Positions 30,872-34,612 of a DNA stretch of 34,612 nt are shown piece by piece. How positions within the stretch are numbered: position 1 is the stretch's first letter; every line of letters starts with the position of its first letter. The notes under the pieces were generated by a model that had not been told where the DNA came from, ran no database searches, and was given only the letters and a program-made list of their open reading frames with translations. Source of the DNA: Olsenella phocaeensis (GTDB lineage: Bacteria > Actinomycetota > Coriobacteriia > Coriobacteriales > Atopobiaceae); contig NZ_LT635494.1 of the NCBI RefSeq assembly GCF_900120385.1, forward strand, positions 698,390-733,001, given 5' to 3'. Both the position numbers and the translations under genes were made by a program.

Positions 30872-31583
30872 GGTGGGCGAGGGGGACGCCAGGGGAGCGG
30901 GGCTCACGGTCGCCACGAAGGCGACCGTGCTTCTCCTGGCCATGCTGGCTTGTTCGACGAACCTGGGACCGTATCCCATGCTCGCGCTCAGCCTGTCGTC
31001 GATCGCCTACCTGCTGGCTGCCAGGGAGCGGCGCATCGCCCTGGGCATGCTGGCCTTCCTCGCGGTGCTCGGGCCGGTGTACGTCGCGTACACCTACTGG
31101 GGCGTCGCTCCCATCGTCATTTCTCCCATACACGTCTTCCAGATGTGGCACCTCTTCCCCGTGACGGCGGCCGCCTGCGTGCTCTTCATGACGCCTCCGG
31201 GCATGATCAGCGCCGCGCTCGCGCGGGCGCGCTGCCCCAGGAAGGTCATCCTGGGGGCCCTGGTGTTCCTGCGCTTCTTTCCGACCTTTGCCGTCAGCTG
31301 GCGCCTCCTGAGGGACGCCCTGAGGAAGCGTGGCCTCACGGCATGGCGCCAGATGCTGTCGAACCCACTGGACAGCTACGAGTACGTGATGGTCCCTGCC
31401 CTGATGTCGCTCGTGGACAGCGCGGACCAGCTCTCGTCCTCCGCCGTGACTCGCGCGGCGGAGGCTCCCATGGCGCGCAGCAGCTACTACCAGCGTCCGG
31501 CGGGGGCGCTTGACCTCGCCTGCGTGACCCTCGCCTTCGCTGCCTGCGCGGGGGCCGTCATGGCAAACGGGATGATGGCATGA
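30855..31583 (+). CDS. ECF transporter T component (CbiQ/EcfT-like)
   Basis: This protein has 242 residues if started at the GTG at 30855, which overlaps the S gene. A GTG at 30861 or 30873 is also possible, and no clear ribosome-binding site decides. Membrane segments are near 22-38, 40-55, 60-80, 100-118 and 221-240. The cytoplasmic part has the two coupling helices expected of EcfT: LRFFPTFAVSWRLLRDALRKRG at about 139-160 and SADQLSSSAVTRAAEAP at about 189-205. These grip the two ATPase domains. Its stop overlaps the ATPase start (ATGA). Confidence 0.8.
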   Translation: MPVPCRVGEGDARGAGLTVATKATVLLLAMLACSTNLGPYPMLALSLSSIAYLLAARERRIALGMLAFLAVLGPVYVAYTYWGVAPIVISPIHVFQMWHLFPVTAAACVLFMTPPGMISAALARARCPRKVILGALVFLRFFPTFAVSWRLLRDALRKRGLTAWRQMLSNPLDSYEYVMVPALMSLVDSADQLSSSAVTRAAEAPMARSSYYQRPAGALDLACVTLAFAACAGAVMANGMMA

Positions 31584-34500
31584 GCGGGCCGAGGCAGGAG
31601 GTCCTCTCCCTGAGGGGCGTCTCGTTCGCGTACAGGGGGGCGTCCAGGACCGTCGACGGAGTGAGCCTGGACGTCGCCGCCGGCGAGTGCGTGGTGCTCT
31701 GCGGTCCATCGGGCGGCGGCAAGACCACCATCATCCGACTCGTGAACGGCCTGGCCGGAGGGTACTATCCCGGCAGCGGTACGGGCGAGGTCACGCTGTC
31801 GGGGCATCCCGCCGACGGGCTTGCCCTCTGGGAGCGCGCGGAGCTCGTGGGCAGCGTGTTCCAGGACCCCTCGACCCAGTTCTTCTCGAGCCAGCTTGCG
31901 GGGGAGATAGCCTTCACCTGCGAAAACCTGGGCTACGACCACGACCGCGTGGTCGAGCTCACGGACGGGGCGATCGACGAGCTGTCGCTGGGCCCCCTGA
32001 GGGGGATACCCAACGACAGCCTTTCCAGCGGGCAGAAGCAGAAGGTGGCAATAGCCTCCGCCTTGGGCCCGCACCCGGCGCTCATGGCCATGGACGAGCC
32101 CTCGTCCAACCTGGACGTGGCAGCGGCCGACTCCCTGGGGCGCACCCTGCGGCAGCTAAAGGAGCGGGGCATGGCGATCCTGATCGCCGAGCACCGCCTT
32201 GCCTACCTCATGGGCGTCGCGGACCGCTTCCTGCTGGTGCGCGGGGGAAAGGTCGAGCGGGAGGTCACGAGGGAGGAGATGTTGGCCCTCCCCGGCGAGA
32301 CGCGCCTCTCCTGGGGGCTCAGGGACGTCCGGAAGACCATGAGGCCACAGCTTCCGGCTCCAAGTGCGAGTCCGGGACGAGGTGCCGTCCTCGAGCTGCG
32401 CGACCTGGGCGTCTCCTTCGGCGACAGGCGGGTCTTCCACGGTGTCTCGCTCGTTGCGTCCGCCGGGCAGATCCTGGCCGTGACGGGCGCGAACGGTGCC
32501 GGGAAGACCAGCCTCGCCCGCGTCCTGGCCGGGCTCGCGAGGCCGAGCCACGGGTCGGTGCTGGTGGGCGGGCGTCCCCGTGGGCGACGCGAGCTGCGTC
32601 GGCTGGTGTGGTACAGCCCCAACGACGTCAAGGCCGAGTTCTTCACGCCGAGCGTCCAGGAGGAGGTCATGCTCCTGGTCGCGCATGACGGGCCGCACAG
32701 GGAGCGCGCTCGGTGCCTCTTGCGCGAGCTGGGCCTCTGGGAGCTGCGCGAGCGGCATCCGATGACGCTCTCGGGCGGGCAGAGGCAGCGACTCTCCATA
32801 GCCTGCGGACTCATGAGCGAGAGGCCCGTGCTCGTGCTGGACGAGCCGACGAGCGGGCTCGACGCCATCAGCATGCGGGAGGTCTCCCGCGCGCTCCAGC
32901 TCGCCTGCGACGAGGGGCTCTGCGTCGTGGTGGTCACGCACGACAACGAGTTCATGCAGAGCTGCTGCACCCATGCCTACCAGCTACGACCGACGGAAGG
33001 AGCCACCATGCGCGAGCGAGGGACGAAGGGCATGGAGACCAGGGGGCGCGGCGAGCCGGCCCCCGGGAAGGAGAGGGCGGGGAGGAGGCAGAAGAACGCG
33101 CGCCTGTGGGCGCTCTACCTGCGGCTGACTAGGCCCGTCCATCGCACCATCGTCATCGGGATGGTCATGTCGGCGCTCTCGGTCGTGGCGGGGGTCGTCC
33201 CGTACCTCGTCGCGATCGCCATCGCCCAGGCGGCGCTGCGGGGCAGGCTTCCCGACCCCTCCACGCTCGCCCTCATGGTCGCCGCCGCCATCGTCTGCGC
33301 CACGCTGGACCGCATCCTCTTTGGTGGCGGGACGGGCGTATGCCACAGGGCGGATGCGGGGTTTCGCGTGAACGCGCGTCACCTCCTGCTCGACCACTTC
33401 TCCCGGCTGCCCCTCGGCTGGTTCGGCGAGCGCAGTTCCAGCGAGGTCAAGCAGGCGGTCTCCGACGACGTGCTGGGCCTGCACCAGACCATCGGCCATG
33501 CCCCGACGGAGGTCGTCCGGGCGCTGCTCTCGCCCCTGGTGCCGCTCGTGGTCCTCTTTGCCGCAGACTGGCGGATGGCCCTCGCTCTTCTGGCGTACGT
33601 CGCCGTCTTCGTCGTGGTGTCAATGGCCTTCATGATGCGCGACTTCGAGGCGCTTGCCGTGCAGTACAACGAGGCGAACGTGGAGCTCTCCTCGGCCGTG
33701 GTCGAGATCGCCGAGGGGATCGAGGTCGTGAAGACCTTCGGAAGCGCAAGGCGGGTGGGCTCGCGCTATCGCGACGCCGTGGAGCGCCTGTGCGACGTCA
33801 CCTTCGAGTGGACGAAGCTCACGGCGGGGCCCTTCAGCCTGTTGGGGGGCTTCATCTCGCCGGGCATGATGCTCGCCTTCCTGGGCCTCGCGAGCAGCCT
33901 GTTCGTGAGCTGGGGCTGGCTCGACTTCGCGGGTTGCGTGCCCTTCCTGGTGCTTGGCCCGTCCATTCCGGTCGCCATGCTGACCGTGACGTCGAGCATG
34001 AGCTTCCTGCGGACGGCAGAGCAGCACCTCGAGCACCTGGACGCGGTCTTCTCGGTGGAGCGGCTTGCCGAGGCCGCCGAGCCCCGCGAGCTTCCCTCGG
34101 ACCCGATGGGCCTGCGCTTCGACGAGGTCTGCTTCAGGTACGCGCCCGACGCTCCCCTCGCGCTCGACCGCGTGAGCGCGCGCATCGAGCCTGGCAGCGT
34201 CTGCGCGCTGGTGGGGGACTCCGGCAGCGGCAAGACCACCTTCGCCCGTCTCGTCCCGCGCTTCTGGGATCCCACGTCGGGCGACGTGAGCCTGGGTGGC
34301 GTCGACCTGCGCGAGCTCTCCTCCCAGACGCTCCTCTCCAAGGTGGCGATCGTCTTCCAGGAGAGCATGCTGCTCTCGGTCAGCCTGTGCGACAACATCC
34401 GGCTCGCCCGACCAGACGCGACTGACGAGGAGGTCGTGGAGGCGGCGAAGGCTGCGCGGATCCACGAGAGGATCATGGAGTTCCCCCAGGGGTACGACTC

Positions 34501-34612
34501 GGTCTTCGGCTCTGCGGACTGCGAGCTCTCGGGCGGCGAGGCGCAGCGCGTGGCCATCGCCCGCGCCATCCTGCAGGACGCCCCGGTGCTGGTGTTGGAC
34601 GAGGCGACGGCG
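31580..34612 (+). CDS. ECF double ATPase fused in frame to an exporter-fold ABC permease/ATPase (partial, runs off window)
   Basis: From the ATG at 31580 the frame is open for 1,011 codons to the window edge. Residues 1-250 form ATPase one (Walker A GPSGGGKTT at 42-50, signature SSGQKQKV near 149-156, Walker B LMAMDEPSS). Residues 268-470 form ATPase two (Walker A GANGAGKTS at 303-311, LSGGQRQRL near 398-406, LVLDEPTS). These are the paired ATPases of an ECF importer. No stop follows: the frame passes through QLRPTEGATM (Met477) into a basic linker, about six membrane segments (510-800), and a third ATPase (Walker A GDSGSGKTT at 879-887, LSGGE 983-987). The last part is of the exporter/YbtP-IrtA type. 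GGAAGGAG six bases before Met477 (33008) could start a separate protein. It overlaps the T gene by four bases. Confidence 0.85.
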   Translation, partial: MSGPRQEVLSLRGVSFAYRGASRTVDGVSLDVAAGECVVLCGPSGGGKTTIIRLVNGLAGGYYPGSGTGEVTLSGHPADGLALWERAELVGSVFQDPSTQFFSSQLAGEIAFTCENLGYDHDRVVELTDGAIDELSLGPLRGIPNDSLSSGQKQKVAIASALGPHPALMAMDEPSSNLDVAAADSLGRTLRQLKERGMAILIAEHRLAYLMGVADRFLLVRGGKVEREVTREEMLALPGETRLSWGLRDVRKTMRPQLPAPSASPGRGAVLELRDLGVSFGDRRVFHGVSLVASAGQILAVTGANGAGKTSLARVLAGLARPSHGSVLVGGRPRGRRELRRLVWYSPNDVKAEFFTPSVQEEVMLLVAHDGPHRERARCLLRELGLWELRERHPMTLSGGQRQRLSIACGLMSERPVLVLDEPTSGLDAISMREVSRALQLACDEGLCVVVVTHDNEFMQSCCTHAYQLRPTEGATMRERGTKGMETRGRGEPAPGKERAGRRQKNARLWALYLRLTRPVHRTIVIGMVMSALSVVAGVVPYLVAIAIAQAALRGRLPDPSTLALMVAAAIVCATLDRILFGGGTGVCHRADAGFRVNARHLLLDHFSRLPLGWFGERSSSEVKQAVSDDVLGLHQTIGHAPTEVVRALLSPLVPLVVLFAADWRMALALLAYVAVFVVVSMAFMMRDFEALAVQYNEANVELSSAVVEIAEGIEVVKTFGSARRVGSRYRDAVERLCDVTFEWTKLTAGPFSLLGGFISPGMMLAFLGLASSLFVSWGWLDFAGCVPFLVLGPSIPVAMLTVTSSMSFLRTAEQHLEHLDAVFSVERLAEAAEPRELPSDPMGLRFDEVCFRYAPDAPLALDRVSARIEPGSVCALVGDSGSGKTTFARLVPRFWDPTSGDVSLGGVDLRELSSQTLLSKVAIVFQESMLLSVSLCDNIRLARPDATDEEVVEAAKAARIHERIMEFPQGYDSVFGSADCELSGGEAQRVAIARAILQDAPVLVLDEATA
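33008..34612 (+). CDS. Possible internal translation start of the exporter-fold half (partial)
   Basis: An ATG at 33008-33010, in the same frame as the upstream ATPase, has GGAAGGAG six bases before it. This is one of the best ribosome-binding sites in the window. Started here, the product is a normal half-transporter: a basic N-terminus (about 40 residues), transmembrane helices, Walker A near residue 403 (34214), signature LSGGE near 507, and Walker B at the window edge. Such proteins usually work as pairs, so a second half-transporter is likely just outside the window. Both a fused and a free form may be made. Confidence 0.55.
   Translation, partial: MRERGTKGMETRGRGEPAPGKERAGRRQKNARLWALYLRLTRPVHRTIVIGMVMSALSVVAGVVPYLVAIAIAQAALRGRLPDPSTLALMVAAAIVCATLDRILFGGGTGVCHRADAGFRVNARHLLLDHFSRLPLGWFGERSSSEVKQAVSDDVLGLHQTIGHAPTEVVRALLSPLVPLVVLFAADWRMALALLAYVAVFVVVSMAFMMRDFEALAVQYNEANVELSSAVVEIAEGIEVVKTFGSARRVGSRYRDAVERLCDVTFEWTKLTAGPFSLLGGFISPGMMLAFLGLASSLFVSWGWLDFAGCVPFLVLGPSIPVAMLTVTSSMSFLRTAEQHLEHLDAVFSVERLAEAAEPRELPSDPMGLRFDEVCFRYAPDAPLALDRVSARIEPGSVCALVGDSGSGKTTFARLVPRFWDPTSGDVSLGGVDLRELSSQTLLSKVAIVFQESMLLSVSLCDNIRLARPDATDEEVVEAAKAARIHERIMEFPQGYDSVFGSADCELSGGEAQRVAIARAILQDAPVLVLDEATA

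Noticed and set aside
1-34612. tRNA or rRNA genes, integrase or phage genes
   Set aside because: No cloverleaf, CCA-type ends, rRNA-like stretches, or intact recombinase genes were seen on either strand.

Overview
The window is about 34.6 kb of very GC-rich DNA with strong Shine-Dalgarno sites, tight TAATG/ATGA overlaps and codons almost all ending in G or C. Together with the gene families present, this suggests an anaerobic, host-associated actinobacterium of the class Coriobacteriia (Olsenella/Atopobium type). That placement is an inference from gene content and base composition, not a database match.

Left flank (1-4,514). This part is gene-poor and partly decayed. It holds the start of a secreted-protein gene (minus strand, cut by the window edge), the C-terminal half of a type I asparaginase, scraps of a transposase-like helix-turn-helix and a rubredoxin-like zinc ribbon, a LytTR regulator with its DUF3021 membrane partner, and one protein with a Vsr/DUF559-type nuclease core. 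Three clusters of a strikingly regular repeat (11-bp core CCACCCACTTC or its complement) lie between these genes and bracket the nuclease-like gene.

Purine region (4,515-29,373). On the minus strand a YheO/DauR-type PAS-HTH regulator is followed by an M20 metallohydrolase. Diverging from it are ssnA, ygfK, an RnfB-like polyferredoxin and a fused xdhD-type selenium-dependent molybdenum hydroxylase. These are the genes known from E. coli and from gut urate/purine-degrading anaerobes. Next come a BMP-type nucleoside/purine ABC importer (ATPase, two permeases, Tat-type lipoprotein), a guanine-deaminase-like enzyme, and a second lipoprotein gene broken by one amber codon. A second transcription unit carries a three-subunit xanthine dehydrogenase (Mo, FAD, 2Fe-2S). 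An AzgA/NCS2 purine permease and adenine deaminase follow. Together the genes can import purines or nucleosides, deaminate adenine and guanine to hypoxanthine and xanthine, move electrons to or from purines through molybdenum enzymes and ferredoxins, and start breaking the ring. A 24-bp palindrome, CGTTAT-N12-ATAACG, lies upstream of both the ssnA unit and the xdhA unit and is a good candidate for a shared operator.

Right flank (29,547-34,612). An unrecognised 159-residue protein (minus strand) diverges from an ECF-type importer: Trep_Strep-family S component, T component, and a double ATPase. The ATPase reading frame continues without a stop codon into an exporter-fold ABC permease/ATPase, giving one open frame of at least 1,011 codons that runs off the window. 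An internal ATG with a strong ribosome-binding site at the junction could also give a separate second protein.

The observations most worth following are the modular repeat with fixed geometry around the nuclease-like gene, the shared palindromic operator, the ECF-ATPase/exporter fusion, and the amber-interrupted lipoprotein paralogue.
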